DNA of 10,066 bases from positions 1 through 10,066 of the forward strand of contig PLIQ01000394.1 of the NCBI GenBank assembly GCA_003140115.1. The letters are read 5' to 3'. Position 1 is the first letter of the stretch, and each line of letters starts with the position of its first letter. Source of the DNA: Actinomycetota bacterium. Lineage in GTDB: Bacteria; Actinomycetota; Actinomycetes; Streptosporangiales; Streptosporangiaceae. The notes beneath the pieces were generated by a model. It searched no databases. It was not told where the DNA came from and saw nothing but the letters and a program-made list of their open reading frames with translations. Positions 1-6,613 of the stretch are shown in pieces. A program made the translations under genes and the position numbers.

Positions 1-88
1 AAAGCCACGGACGTCTAAAGGCAGGCGGAGCCGCGCGCACACTCGCGGGACCACGGCGAGCTGAGCCGCGGGCACCGCTCCAAGCTGA

Positions 89-358
89 CTAGGCCGACTG
101 GAGCTCGGCCAGGCGCTTGGCGATGGCCGACTTTCGGTTCGCGGCCTGGTTCTTGTGGATCACGCCCTTGCTGGCGGCCTTGTCCAGCATTCGGCAAGCG
201 GCGCGCAGCGCGGTCTCGGCCTCCGCCGCGTTTCCTCCGTCCGCGGCCTCGCGGAACTTGCGGACGGACGTGCGCAGCGACGACTTGACGGCCTTGTTCC
301 GCTGGCGCGCCTTCTCGTTCTGCTTGTTGCGCTTGATCTGAGACTTAATGTTCGCCAC
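89..358 (-). CDS. rpsT: 30S ribosomal protein S20
   Basis: S20 is a primary binder of 16S rRNA that stabilises the 5' domain and helix 44 of the small subunit. The 89-residue product begins [21 protein letters not shown], allowing for initiator Met, and has the family's lysine/arginine-rich helical hairpin, with the conserved segment around residues 62-83 ([21 protein letters not shown] region). Length is normal for the family. The start is GTG at 356-358, preceded by a GAAGGA ribosome binding site (368-373 on the minus strand) about 9 nt upstream. The stop is TAG (89-91). The gene is divergent from lepA, and the spacer carries a plausible promoter for each. In actinomycetes rpsT commonly sits beside holA and lepA; holA is not visible in the 88 bases downstream. 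The identification is secure. Confidence 0.97.
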   Translation of the reverse strand: MANIKSQIKRNKQNEKARQRNKAVKSSLRTSVRKFREAADGGNAAEAETALRAACRMLDKAASKGVIHKNQAANRKSAIAKRLAELQSA

Positions 359-376
359 GCGTGGGAGTCCTTCAGA

Positions 377-428
377 AGTGAGCTGGTAGGTGACGCGACG
401 ACAGTGAGCTGGCCAGTCACGCGACGAC
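377..428. repeat. 26-bp tandem duplication in rpsT leader
   Basis: Two adjacent 26-bp copies (377-402 and 403-428) agree at 22 of 26 positions. The first ten bases (AGTGAGCTGG) and the last ten (ACGCGACGAC) are identical, and all four differences lie in the central six bases. The second copy holds an imperfect dyad, GTGAG-CTGGCCAG-TCAC (404-420), that the first copy lacks. If the proposed rpsT promoter is right, both copies lie mostly inside the rpsT 5' untranslated leader, between the transcription start and the ribosome binding site. Confidence 0.85.
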
Positions 429-430
429 GA

Positions 431-459
431 AGCTTATCCGAGCGAAGCCCTACACTCAA
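431..459 (-). promoter_or_regulatory. putative rpsT promoter
   Basis: On the minus strand a -35-like TTGAGT (454-459) is separated by 17 nt from a -10-like TAAGCT (431-436). This fits the actinobacterial housekeeping pattern TTGAC-N17/18-TANNNT reasonably well. Transcription would start near 424, giving a leader of about 65 nt before the GTG at 358. The call is pattern-based only. Confidence 0.5.
451..456 (+). promoter_or_regulatory. putative lepA -10 element
   Basis: TACACT matches the TANNNT -10 consensus and lies 46 nt upstream of the ATG at 503. No good -35 is visible at the expected distance, so this is a weak call. It overlaps the predicted -35 of the divergent rpsT promoter by three bases (454-456). 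Confidence 0.35.
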
Positions 460-502
460 ACCAGCGGCCGGACGGCGGGGATAGCGCGTCCGGCATGGGA
501 TC

Positions 503-2485
503 ATGGAACACCCAGGCCGCGAGGCGGCGAGTCACCCGAAACGGACATTCGTGTCACCTAGTAGTCCTGCCAGTAGTCCTGCCAGCCCGGTCGGCGCCGC
601 GCGCGGCCCGGCGCGCCCAGCCGATGCTGCGCGCCCGGCCCCGGGTCATACCGACCAGGCGGTGATCAGGAACTTCTGCATCATCGCCCACATTGATCAC
701 GGTAAGTCGACCCTGGCCGACCGGATGCTCCAGTTCACCGGCGTGGTCGAGGGGCGCCAGATGCGCGCGCAGTACCTGGACCGGATGGACATCGAGCGCG
801 AGCGCGGCATCACGATCAAGAGTCAGGCCGTCCGGCTGCCCTGGGCCAGCGGCGACGACGAGAAACAGTACGTGCTCAACCTCATCGACACCCCGGGCCA
901 CGTGGACTTCAGCTACGAGGTCTCCCGCAGCCTGGCCGCCTGCGAGGGTGCGGTGCTGCTGGTCGACGCCGCCCAGGGCATCGAGGCGCAGACGCTGGCC
1001 AACTTGTACCTGGCCCTGGACGCCGACCTCAAGATCATCCCGGTGCTGAACAAGATCGACCTGCCCGCCGCGCAGCCCGACCGCTACGCCGCCGAACTCG
1101 CCGGGATCATCGGCTGTGACCCCAGCGAGGTGCTGCGGGTATCGGCCAAGACCGGCGAGGGCGTCGAGCACCTGCTGCACGAGATCGTCCGCCTGGTCCC
1201 CGCTCCGCACGGCGACCCGGACGCCCCGGCCCGGGCGCTCATCTTCGACTCGATCTACGACACCTACCGCGGCGTGGTCACCTACGTCCGGGTGGTCGAC
1301 GGCCGGCTCTCCCGGCGCGAGCGGTCGCTGATGATGTCCACCAGGTCGGCGCACGAGACGCTCGAGGTGGGGGTCATCTCGCCGGAGCCCAAGCCGTCCG
1401 AGGGCCTGGCCGCTGGCGAGGTCGGCTACGTGATCACCGGGGTCAAGGACGTCCGCCAGGCCCGGGTCGGCGACACCGTGACCAGCGCCGCGCACCCTGC
1501 CAAGGAGCCGCTAGCGGGGTACGACCACCCCAAGCCGATGGTCTTCTCCGGCCTGTACCCGGTGGACGGCGACGACTACCCGGACCTGCGCGACGCGCTG
1601 GACAAGCTCCGGCTGAACGACGCGGCGCTGGTATACGAGCCGGAGACCAGCGACGCGCTCGGGTTCGGCTTCCGCTGCGGGTTCCTCGGCCTGCTGCACA
1701 TGGAGATCGTCCGCGAACGGCTGGAGCGGGAGTTCGACCTGTCGCTCATCTCCACCGCCCCGAACGCCGTCTACCGCGTCGTCATGGACACCGGCCAGGA
1801 GCTGCGGGTGACCAACCCCAGCGACTTCCCCGGCGGGTCCGAGCCAGGGAAGGGCAAGGTCGACAAGGTCTTCGAGCCGGTCGTGCGGGCCACGATCATC
1901 TCGCCCGCCGAGTACATCGGAACGATCATGGAGCTGTGCCAGAGCCGGCGCGGCATGCTGATCGGCATGGACTACCTGTCCGCGGACCGGGTCGAGATCC
2001 GCTACACGCTGCCCCTCGCGGAGATCATCTTCGACTTCTTCGACCAGCTCAAGTCCCGGACCCGCGGCTACGCCTCGCTCGACTACGAGCCCGCCGGGGA
2101 GCAGCAGGCCGATCTGGTCAAGGTCGACATCTTGCTGCAGGGCCAGCCGGTGGACGCGTTCAGCCAGATCGTGCACGCCGACGAGGCCCGCGAGTACGGC
2201 CTGTCTATGACCGCGAAGCTGAAGGAACTGATCCCGCGCCAGCAGTACGAGGTGCCGATCCAGGCGGCCGTCGGCGCGCGCATCATCGCCCGGGAGAACA
2301 TCCGCGCGCTGCGCAAGGACGTGCTGGCCAAGTGCTACGGCGGCGACATCACCCGCAAGCGCAAGCTGCTGGAGAGGCAGAAGGAAGGCAAGAAGCGGAT
2401 GAAGACCATCGGCCGGGTCGACGTCCCGCAGGAGGCCTTCGTGGCGGCTCTGTCGACCCAGCAAGGTGACCGCAAGCAGAAATAA
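503..2485 (+). CDS. lepA: Elongation factor 4 (LepA), translational GTPase
   Basis: LepA/EF4 is a ribosome-bound GTPase linked to back-translocation and to 30S biogenesis. In the 660-residue reading the G motifs are clear: G1 AHIDHGKS (62-69), the switch I RGIT (101-104), G3 DTPGHVDF (129-136), G4 NKID (183-186) and G5 SAKTGEG (214-220). The LepA-specific C-terminal region follows, with [20 protein letters not shown] at about 612-631. A Gly/Lys-rich stretch near 444-455 looks like a small insertion compared with the Streptomyces protein as I remember it. The start is uncertain. The family normally has about 5-25 residues before the IRNF that precedes G1; here ATG 503 gives 54, Pro/Ala/Ser-rich, with no good ribosome binding site. 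GTG 551 (residue 17) has a weak GGA 5 nt upstream and gives 644 residues; GTG 662 would begin directly at VIRNF. The gene is convergent with the DUF1707 gene, 23 bp away. Confidence 0.96.
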   Translation: MEHPGREAASHPKRTFVSPSSPASSPASPVGAARGPARPADAARPAPGHTDQAVIRNFCIIAHIDHGKSTLADRMLQFTGVVEGRQMRAQYLDRMDIERERGITIKSQAVRLPWASGDDEKQYVLNLIDTPGHVDFSYEVSRSLAACEGAVLLVDAAQGIEAQTLANLYLALDADLKIIPVLNKIDLPAAQPDRYAAELAGIIGCDPSEVLRVSAKTGEGVEHLLHEIVRLVPAPHGDPDAPARALIFDSIYDTYRGVVTYVRVVDGRLSRRERSLMMSTRSAHETLEVGVISPEPKPSEGLAAGEVGYVITGVKDVRQARVGDTVTSAAHPAKEPLAGYDHPKPMVFSGLYPVDGDDYPDLRDALDKLRLNDAALVYEPETSDALGFGFRCGFLGLLHMEIVRERLEREFDLSLISTAPNAVYRVVMDTGQELRVTNPSDFPGGSEPGKGKVDKVFEPVVRATIISPAEYIGTIMELCQSRRGMLIGMDYLSADRVEIRYTLPLAEIIFDFFDQLKSRTRGYASLDYEPAGEQQADLVKVDILLQGQPVDAFSQIVHADEAREYGLSMTAKLKELIPRQQYEVPIQAAVGARIIARENIRALRKDVLAKCYGGDITRKRKLLERQKEGKKRMKTIGRVDVPQEAFVAALSTQQGDRKQK

Positions 2486-2508
2486 TTTATGCCGAACGAA
2501 GCGCGGTT

Positions 2509-3024
2509 TCAGCCGCCGGGCCTGATCACCGGGAACGCGTGGAAGGCGTTCGATGACATCCCGATGCGCTGGATGAACGGGGTCAGGTTGGCCTGCTGGA
2601 ACCCCGGGCCCTGATAGATCACGCCCTGGGTGTGCGCGGTGATGACTGCGGTGATCAGCGCGGCCAGGGTGAAGATGATCAGCGCGGTAATAATCAGCGC
2701 GGCGGCCGGCTTCCAGTGGCTGGGCAGGCTGGCCTCCGGCGCGACCATGACGGCCTGCCCGTGCGGGAACTGCGGATAGGGCAGGGCCCCGGCGGGCAGG
2801 TCCGCGGTCAGCTCCCAGAGCTGCCCGTAGGTGCGCGCCGCGTAGGCGCGCGCCACCCGGTCGTCGAGTTCGTCCTGGCTCAGCCGCCCCTCGGTGAAAC
2901 CGGCCCGCAGCACGCCCACGGCCCGCTCACGATCCGCGCTGGACGCGAGCCACGCGGGGTTGACGCCGACGCCTTCGGGCACGGGCGGCTGCGGCGGGAA
3001 TGCCGGACCTGGACCGTATGCCAC
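2509..3024 (-). CDS. DUF1707 domain small membrane protein
   Basis: The function is unknown. The 171-residue product has a Pro-rich N-terminus (1-22), a DUF1707 domain at about 26-77 (ASSADRERAVGVLRAGFTEG onward, ending in ELTADLP), and one strong hydrophobic segment at about 107-129 that should span the membrane. The roughly 40-residue tail has no recognisable motif. DUF1707 is a short helical domain, common in actinobacteria, usually placed N-terminal to membrane or adhesin-like regions; no biochemical role is established. The start is GTG (3022-3024), with a strong AGGAGG site (3030-3035) 5 nt upstream. It is a paralogue of the next minus-strand gene upstream (3106-3837). The 81-bp gap between them contains its own -10-like element, so the two may be transcribed separately. 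Confidence 0.88.
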   Translation of the reverse strand: MAYGPGPAFPPQPPVPEGVGVNPAWLASSADRERAVGVLRAGFTEGRLSQDELDDRVARAYAARTYGQLWELTADLPAGALPYPQFPHGQAVMVAPEASLPSHWKPAAALIITALIIFTLAALITAVITAHTQGVIYQGPGFQQANLTPFIQRIGMSSNAFHAFPVIRPGG

Positions 3025-3052
3025 GTAAGCCTCCTGCGGACGCCTCTAACTG

Positions 3053-3080
3053 AGTGTAAGACGTCCGGCGTGCCTCGGAA
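3053..3080 (-). promoter_or_regulatory. putative promoter of first DUF1707 gene
   Basis: On the minus strand TTCCGA (3075-3080) and TACACT (3053-3058) are separated by 16 nt, a weak -35 and a good TANNNT -10. The -10 surroundings (CTTACACTCAG) closely resemble those upstream of the neighbouring paralogue (CTTAGACTGAG), which raises confidence in the -10 somewhat. Confidence 0.35.
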
Positions 3081-3105
3081 GTGCCAATGACGTGTTCGGC
3101 GTGGC

Positions 3106-3837
3106 TCAGGGCGTCGGCCCGCCGCCGTTGTGCGCGATCGAGATCGCGACTCCCACCAGCGAGGCCGCGATCAGCACCGACCAGAAGATGATCGCCATGT
3201 AGCCGAGTACCAGGCCGCTGGTGGCCAGACCGTCGCCGCGCTGCGAGGTCAGCTTCATCTGCCGCCGGGCGATATGACCGCAGACGACGGCCGGGATGGC
3301 CGTGAGCCCGGCGGTGAAGAACTCGGCCACGCCCAGCACCATCGCCGCGATGGCCATCGAGTTCGTCCCGCTGGGCGGCGGCGGCTGGTAGGCCGGCACG
3401 GGCCAGGCGGGCATGGGCCCGACGCCGGCCGGCAGGTCGGCCGTCAGCGTCGCCAGCTCCCCGTAGGTGCGGGCCGAGTAGGCCTGCCCCATCCGGTCGT
3501 TGTACTCGTCCTGGGTCAGGCGGCCCTCAGCGAAGCCCGCCTTCAGCACGTCGACGGCACGTTCCCGGTCCGCCGAGGATGCGCGCATGGAGTCGTGCGC
3601 CCTGATCTGGTAGCCGGGCTGCTGGACCGGATAAGCACCCGGCTGGACCTGATAAGCACCCGGCGGGACGGGGTAGGCGGCCGGCGGGACCGGGTAGGCA
3701 CCCGGGATCTGGTAGGCACCCGGCGGGACCTGATAGCCAGCGGCGGGGACCTGGTAGCCGCCCGGCGGCACCTGGGTCTCGTCAGGCGGGCTGTACCTCG
3801 GGTACTGGGCCGGCCATTGCGACTGGTTTTCTGTCAC
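3106..3837 (-). CDS. DUF1707 and DUF4190-like membrane protein with heptapeptide repeats
   Basis: The function is unknown. The 243-residue product has four parts. Residues 1-27 are Gln/Pro-rich. Residues 28-78 hold a Tyr/Pro repeat of the form Y-x-V-P-P-G-A. A DUF1707 domain lies at about 85-137 (RASSADRERAVDVLKAGFAE onward, ending in LTADLP). The C-terminal region, about 158-236, has two hydrophobic segments (about 161-187 and 207-234) separated by a basic linker with CGHIARRQMK, the pattern of DUF4190-type membrane domains. With no signal peptide, the repeat and DUF1707 regions are probably cytoplasmic. The start is GTG (3835-3837), with GGGAGG (3843-3848) 5 nt upstream. The DUF1707 domain closely matches that of the 2509-3024 gene (shared ASSADRERAV, AGF.EGRL.QDE, ARTYG.L and LTADLPAG), indicating an old tandem duplication. 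It is divergent from hemW. Confidence 0.88.
   Translation of the reverse strand: MTENQSQWPAQYPRYSPPDETQVPPGGYQVPAAGYQVPPGAYQIPGAYPVPPAAYPVPPGAYQVQPGAYPVQQPGYQIRAHDSMRASSADRERAVDVLKAGFAEGRLTQDEYNDRMGQAYSARTYGELATLTADLPAGVGPMPAWPVPAYQPPPPSGTNSMAIAAMVLGVAEFFTAGLTAIPAVVCGHIARRQMKLTSQRGDGLATSGLVLGYMAIIFWSVLIAASLVGVAISIAHNGGGPTP
3604..3756. repeat. 21-bp repeat coding Y-x-V-P-P-G-A heptads
   Basis: Within the second DUF1707 gene, residues 28-78 contain eight consecutive Tyr-initiated units: YQVPAAG, YQVPPGA, YQIPGA (one residue short), YPVPPAA, YPVPPGA, YQVQPGA, YPVQQPG and a final partial YQI. In DNA these are degenerate 21-bp units, with one of 18 bp, recurring around CACCCGGCGGGACC and GGTAGG. 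The deleted codon in unit three and the near-identical neighbours suggest growth and loss by slippage or unequal recombination. Confidence 0.85.
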
Positions 3838-3881
3838 CGACGCCTCCCATGAACGCGACCCGAATGCCCGCGACTCTTCTC

Positions 3882-3887
3882 AGTCTA
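3882..3887 (-). promoter_or_regulatory. putative -10 of second DUF1707 gene
   Basis: TAGACT on the minus strand matches TANNNT and lies 44 nt upstream of the GTG at 3837. No clear -35 is present. The flanks (CTTAGACTGAG, then AGAG) match the element upstream of the first DUF1707 gene at most positions. Confidence 0.35.
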
Positions 3888-3932
3888 AGCGCGCCATACG
3901 TTAATCCGGCATCCTGGCCCCATCCGGACTCG

Positions 3933-3960
3933 CTGACCTCTCCCGCCGAACGGGTAGCGT
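3933..3960 (+). promoter_or_regulatory. putative leaderless promoter of hemW
   Basis: CTGACC (3933-3938) and TAGCGT (3955-3960) are separated by 16 nt and resemble -35 and -10 elements. The -10 ends exactly 7 nt before the ATG at 3968. In actinobacteria a TANNNT at this distance from the initiation codon is characteristic of leaderless transcripts. No convincing ribosome binding site precedes either candidate start, which supports this reading. Confidence 0.45.
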
Positions 3961-3967
3961 GGCTGAC

Positions 3968-5236
3968 ATGCCTGGTGCCCTGCCCGACGGCGAACCCGTT
4001 CCCGCCGACGGGAACCTGCCAGACAGCGCGTACCAGGGGCTGGGCGAACGGCCGTTCGGGATCTACGTGCACGTCCCGTTCTGCACGACCCGTTGCGGCT
4101 ATTGCGACTTCAACACCTACACCGCCGCCGAGCTCGGCGGCCCTTCTGCCTCCCGGCCCGGCTCCCCGGCGGTATCCCTGGGCAGCTATCCCGGCCTGGC
4201 GCTGGCCGAGATCGGGTTTGCCCGCAAGGTCCTCGCCGCGGGTGAACACCGCGCGGACGTTCCGGTCAGCACGGTGTTCTTCGGCGGCGGGACGCCGACC
4301 CTGATGCCTGCGGCCGCGTTCGGCCACATCCTGCGGGCCATCGACGCCGAGTTCGGCTTGGCTCCCGGGGCCGAGGTGACGACGGAGGCCAACCCCGAAA
4401 GCGTCGACCAGGCGACCCTCGGCGAGCTGCGCGCCCAGGGCGTGACCCGGGTCTCGTTCGGGATGCAGAGCGCAGTACCCGGTGTGCTCGCGGTCCTCGA
4501 TCGCGTCCACCAGCCGGGGCGTCCGGCCCGCTGCGCCGCGTGGGCGCGTGCCGCCGGGTTCGAGCACGTGAGCCTGGACCTGATCTACGGGACGCCGGGG
4601 GAGACCGACGCGGACTGGCGGTGCTCGCTGGAGGCCGCCGTCGCCGCCGGGCCCGACCACGTGTCCGCCTACGCGCTCACCGTGGAGCCGGGCACGCGGC
4701 TGGCCGCGCGTGTGCGGCGCGGCGAGCTGCCCGCGCCGGACGACGACGTGCTCGCCGACCGCTACCTGCTGGCCGACGAGGTGCTCACCGCGGCGGGCCT
4801 CGGCTGGTACGAGATCTCCAACTGGGCGGCGGGCGGGAACCGCGGGCCGTCCCGGTGCGCGCACAACATGCTCTACTGGACCGGCGGCGACTGGTGGGGC
4901 ATCGGCCCCGGGGCGCACAGCCACGTGGGCGGAACCCGCTGGTGGAACGTGCGGCATCCGGCCGCCTACGGCGCGAGGATCGGCGCGGGGCTCAGTCCGG
5001 GCCAGGGCCGGGAGATCCTGGGCGGGACCGAGCAGCAGCTGGAGCGGGTCATGCTGGCGATCCGGCTGGCCGACGGCTGCCCGGTCGAGGTCCTGAGCCC
5101 GGCCGGACGAGCGAACGCGGCGGCGGTGGTGGCCGAGGGGCTGGCCCGTCCCGACGCCTGCGCCGCCGGCCGGATCGTGCTGACCCGCCGCGGCCGCCTG
5201 CTGGCCGATACCGTCACGCGCATGCTTACCGAGTGA
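3968..5236 (+). CDS. hemW: Radical SAM heme chaperone HemW
   Basis: HemW is a cytoplasmic radical-SAM-family protein that binds heme and a 4Fe-4S cluster; it was long misannotated as oxygen-independent coproporphyrinogen III oxidase. Numbering here starts at the GTG at 3959. The cluster motif is C42-TTR-C46-GY-C49 followed by DF. The fourth cysteine of true HemN enzymes is absent, which favours HemW. The SAM-binding GGGTPTL is at 109-115, TEANPES at 142-148, VSFGMQS at 165-171 and DLIYGTPGET at 207-216. HNMLYW at 302-307 is the HNxxYW motif associated with heme binding. Length, 422-425 residues, is close to family size. I chose ATG 3968 over GTG 3959 because a -10-like TAGCGT covers the GTG and sits at leaderless spacing from the ATG. 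The TGA stop is 11 bp from the convergent DUF4870 gene. From memory, proximity to lepA is usual in actinomycetes. Confidence 0.93.
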   Translation: MPGALPDGEPVPADGNLPDSAYQGLGERPFGIYVHVPFCTTRCGYCDFNTYTAAELGGPSASRPGSPAVSLGSYPGLALAEIGFARKVLAAGEHRADVPVSTVFFGGGTPTLMPAAAFGHILRAIDAEFGLAPGAEVTTEANPESVDQATLGELRAQGVTRVSFGMQSAVPGVLAVLDRVHQPGRPARCAAWARAAGFEHVSLDLIYGTPGETDADWRCSLEAAVAAGPDHVSAYALTVEPGTRLAARVRRGELPAPDDDVLADRYLLADEVLTAAGLGWYEISNWAAGGNRGPSRCAHNMLYWTGGDWWGIGPGAHSHVGGTRWWNVRHPAAYGARIGAGLSPGQGREILGGTEQQLERVMLAIRLADGCPVEVLSPAGRANAAAVVAEGLARPDACAAGRIVLTRRGRLLADTVTRMLTE

Positions 5237-5247
5237 CTGAGAGAGAC

Positions 5248-5649
5248 TTACTTGGCGATCTGGGCGCAGATCCAGGCGGGCACCTCCAACCGTTCGCCGC
5301 GGTTCGCCGCGCCGATCCCGCGGATCAGGTACTTCAGCACCGAAAGCCAGATCACCAACGCGATCGGGATTACCACCGCCAGGGCCACGGTGAGGCTATC
5401 CAGCAAGAGCAGGCCGCACAGGATCAGGCAGCACACCGCGTACAGCAGCCCGGTGAGCGACAGGTTCAGGGCCGTGGCCGCGTGGAACCGCCGGAACGGC
5501 GACCTGCGCCGCGCGGTGATGTACATGACCAGCGGGATGACCGGGCCGAGGAAGATCGCGGCCAGGTAGCCGAGCATCGCTGGTTTCGCCTCGGTCAGGG
5601 GGATCCGGGGGCGCAGGCTCGGCTCGGGTTGTGCCCGCTTGCTCGTCAT
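5248..5649 (-). CDS. DUF4870/Tic20-like small membrane protein
   Basis: The function is unknown. The 133-residue product has a short charged, Pro-containing N-terminus and three hydrophobic segments at about 25-45, 61-82 and 85-105 (ATG 5649 numbering). A basic ARRRSPFRRFHAATALN segment between the first two is typical of DUF4870 proteins, in which an invariant His-Ala pair precedes the second helix. The tail contains RGERLEVPAW. The ATG at 5647-5649 is preceded by GAGGT (5653-5657). An in-frame ATG at 5689-5691 would add 14 residues and overlap the DUF3097 stop codon by 8 bp (ATGGCTAA), but its ribosome binding site is poor. The gene follows DUF3097 on the same strand with little or no gap, so cotranscription is likely. 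The domain name rests on pattern recognition. Confidence 0.8.
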   Translation of the reverse strand: MTSKRAQPEPSLRPRIPLTEAKPAMLGYLAAIFLGPVIPLVMYITARRRSPFRRFHAATALNLSLTGLLYAVCCLILCGLLLLDSLTVALAVVIPIALVIWLSVLKYLIRGIGAANRGERLEVPAWICAQIAK

Positions 5650-5683
5650 CGGACCTCGCGTGTCATCCGCTGCTACCGCCACG

Positions 5684-6538
5684 TTAGCCATTCCCCGGTC
5701 CGGTGACGAAATCGATCAGCTCCTCCACCCGGCCCAGCAGCTCGGGCTCCAGGTCGGCGTAGCTGGTGACCGACCGCAGGATGCGCTGCCAGGCGGCGGG
5801 CACCTGCGGCGGCCAGCCGAGGGCGAGCAGCACCCCCTCCTTCCACGGCTGGCCCCGCGGAACCTCCGGCCAGCTCGTGATGCCGACCGAGCCGGGCCGG
5901 ACCGCGGCCCAGATGTCGATGAACGGATGCCCCACGATCAGCACGTCGGGCGAGCGCACACCGGCCGCGATCCGGCTCTCCTTGGAGCCGGCCACCAGGT
6001 GGTCCACGAGCACCCCGAGGCGGCGGCCGGGCGCGGGGGCGAACGTCGTCACGATGGCCGGCAGGTCGTCGATGCCCTCCAGGTACTCCACCACGACCCC
6101 CACGTCCCGGAGGTCATCGCCCCAGATCTTCTCCACCAGCTCGGCGTCGTGCTTGCCCTCCACGTAGATCCGGCTCGCCCGGGCCACCTTGGCCCGGCTG
6201 GGCGGCGGCGCCACCGACCCGGAGGCGGTTCTGGCCCGGGGGGCCGCCCCCCCGGAGCCCCCTCTGGGAGCCGGCGGGATGAGCGTGACCGGCTGACCGT
6301 CCAGCAGGAACGCCGCGGGCGCGAGCGGGAACACCCGCCGCTTGCCGTGCCGGTCTTCGAGCGTCACCACGCCCTTCTCGTAGCCGACCACGGCCCCGCA
6401 GAACCGGCCCTCGGAGTCCTCGACGACCAGGCCCCGCTCGGCCTCGACCTCCGGTACCTCGCGCCGAGTCCGGCGGCGCCCCAATCGCCCGGATTGTCCG
6501 TCAGCCAGCACGTCCGAGCCGTATCGGCTGCTCCACAC
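5684..6538 (-). CDS. DUF3097 family protein (conserved actinobacterial)
   Basis: The function is not established. The 284-residue product has a basic N-terminus (1-30). A small predicted beta-rich domain at about 35-90 ([20 protein letters not shown] onward) has the look of an SH3- or KOW-like barrel. A Gly/Ala/Pro/Ser linker covers about 91-118. The conserved DUF3097 core, about 120-255, includes [20 protein letters not shown] (124-143), [16 protein letters not shown] (175-190) and [13 protein letters not shown] (203-215). EGKHD followed by a beta strand with VLVD and GSKESR recalls the TOPRIM fold of RNase M5 and primases, though the DxD motif is incomplete (DHL). I infer this; it is not established. 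The start is GTG (6536-6538), with GGGAGG (6548-6553) 9 nt upstream. The gene is divergent from hrcA and probably cotranscribed with the DUF4870 gene. Confidence 0.9.
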   Translation of the reverse strand: MWSSRYGSDVLADGQSGRLGRRRTRREVPEVEAERGLVVEDSEGRFCGAVVGYEKGVVTLEDRHGKRRVFPLAPAAFLLDGQPVTLIPPAPRGGSGGAAPRARTASGSVAPPPSRAKVARASRIYVEGKHDAELVEKIWGDDLRDVGVVVEYLEGIDDLPAIVTTFAPAPGRRLGVLVDHLVAGSKESRIAAGVRSPDVLIVGHPFIDIWAAVRPGSVGITSWPEVPRGQPWKEGVLLALGWPPQVPAAWQRILRSVTSYADLEPELLGRVEELIDFVTGPGNG

Positions 6539-6613
6539 GAGTTTCGGCCTCCCTGGGTACGATCACGGCGGCAGTTCGCCTGGCTGTCGCGCGCGGGAAC
6601 TTGTTGGACGCAA

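Noticed and set aside
1..88. Possible terminator or small RNA downstream of rpsT: a 5-bp stem CTCGC (42-46)/GCGAG (56-60) and an imperfect direct repeat GAGCCGCG-S-GCAC (28-40 and 63-75).
   Set aside because: The stem is short with a 9-nt loop and no T-tract, and the repeat is short in very GC-rich DNA. No tRNA fold or holA coding sequence could be recognised.
124..284. The second findings entry covers this range without an observation.
   Set aside because: It reports no signal and should be ignored; the relevant DUF3097 observation is given for 5684-6538.
554..2464. Two long minus-strand open frames (554-1495 and 1511-2464) opposite lepA.
   Set aside because: Both are antisense to conserved LepA motifs and are explained by the lack of A/T in third positions.
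3604..3756. CRISPR-like array.
   Set aside because: The 21-bp units are contiguous, have no spacers, keep a reading frame and code for a heptapeptide repeat.
3782..4957. Long minus-strand open frame (391 codons) opposite hemW.
   Set aside because: Its frame mirrors the codon bias of hemW, it contains no family motif, and it covers the hemW radical-SAM region.
3968..5236. Annotation as oxygen-independent coproporphyrinogen III oxidase (HemN).
   Set aside because: The cluster motif lacks the fourth cysteine of HemN (C-x3-C-x2-C followed by DF), and the HNxxYW motif fits HemW.
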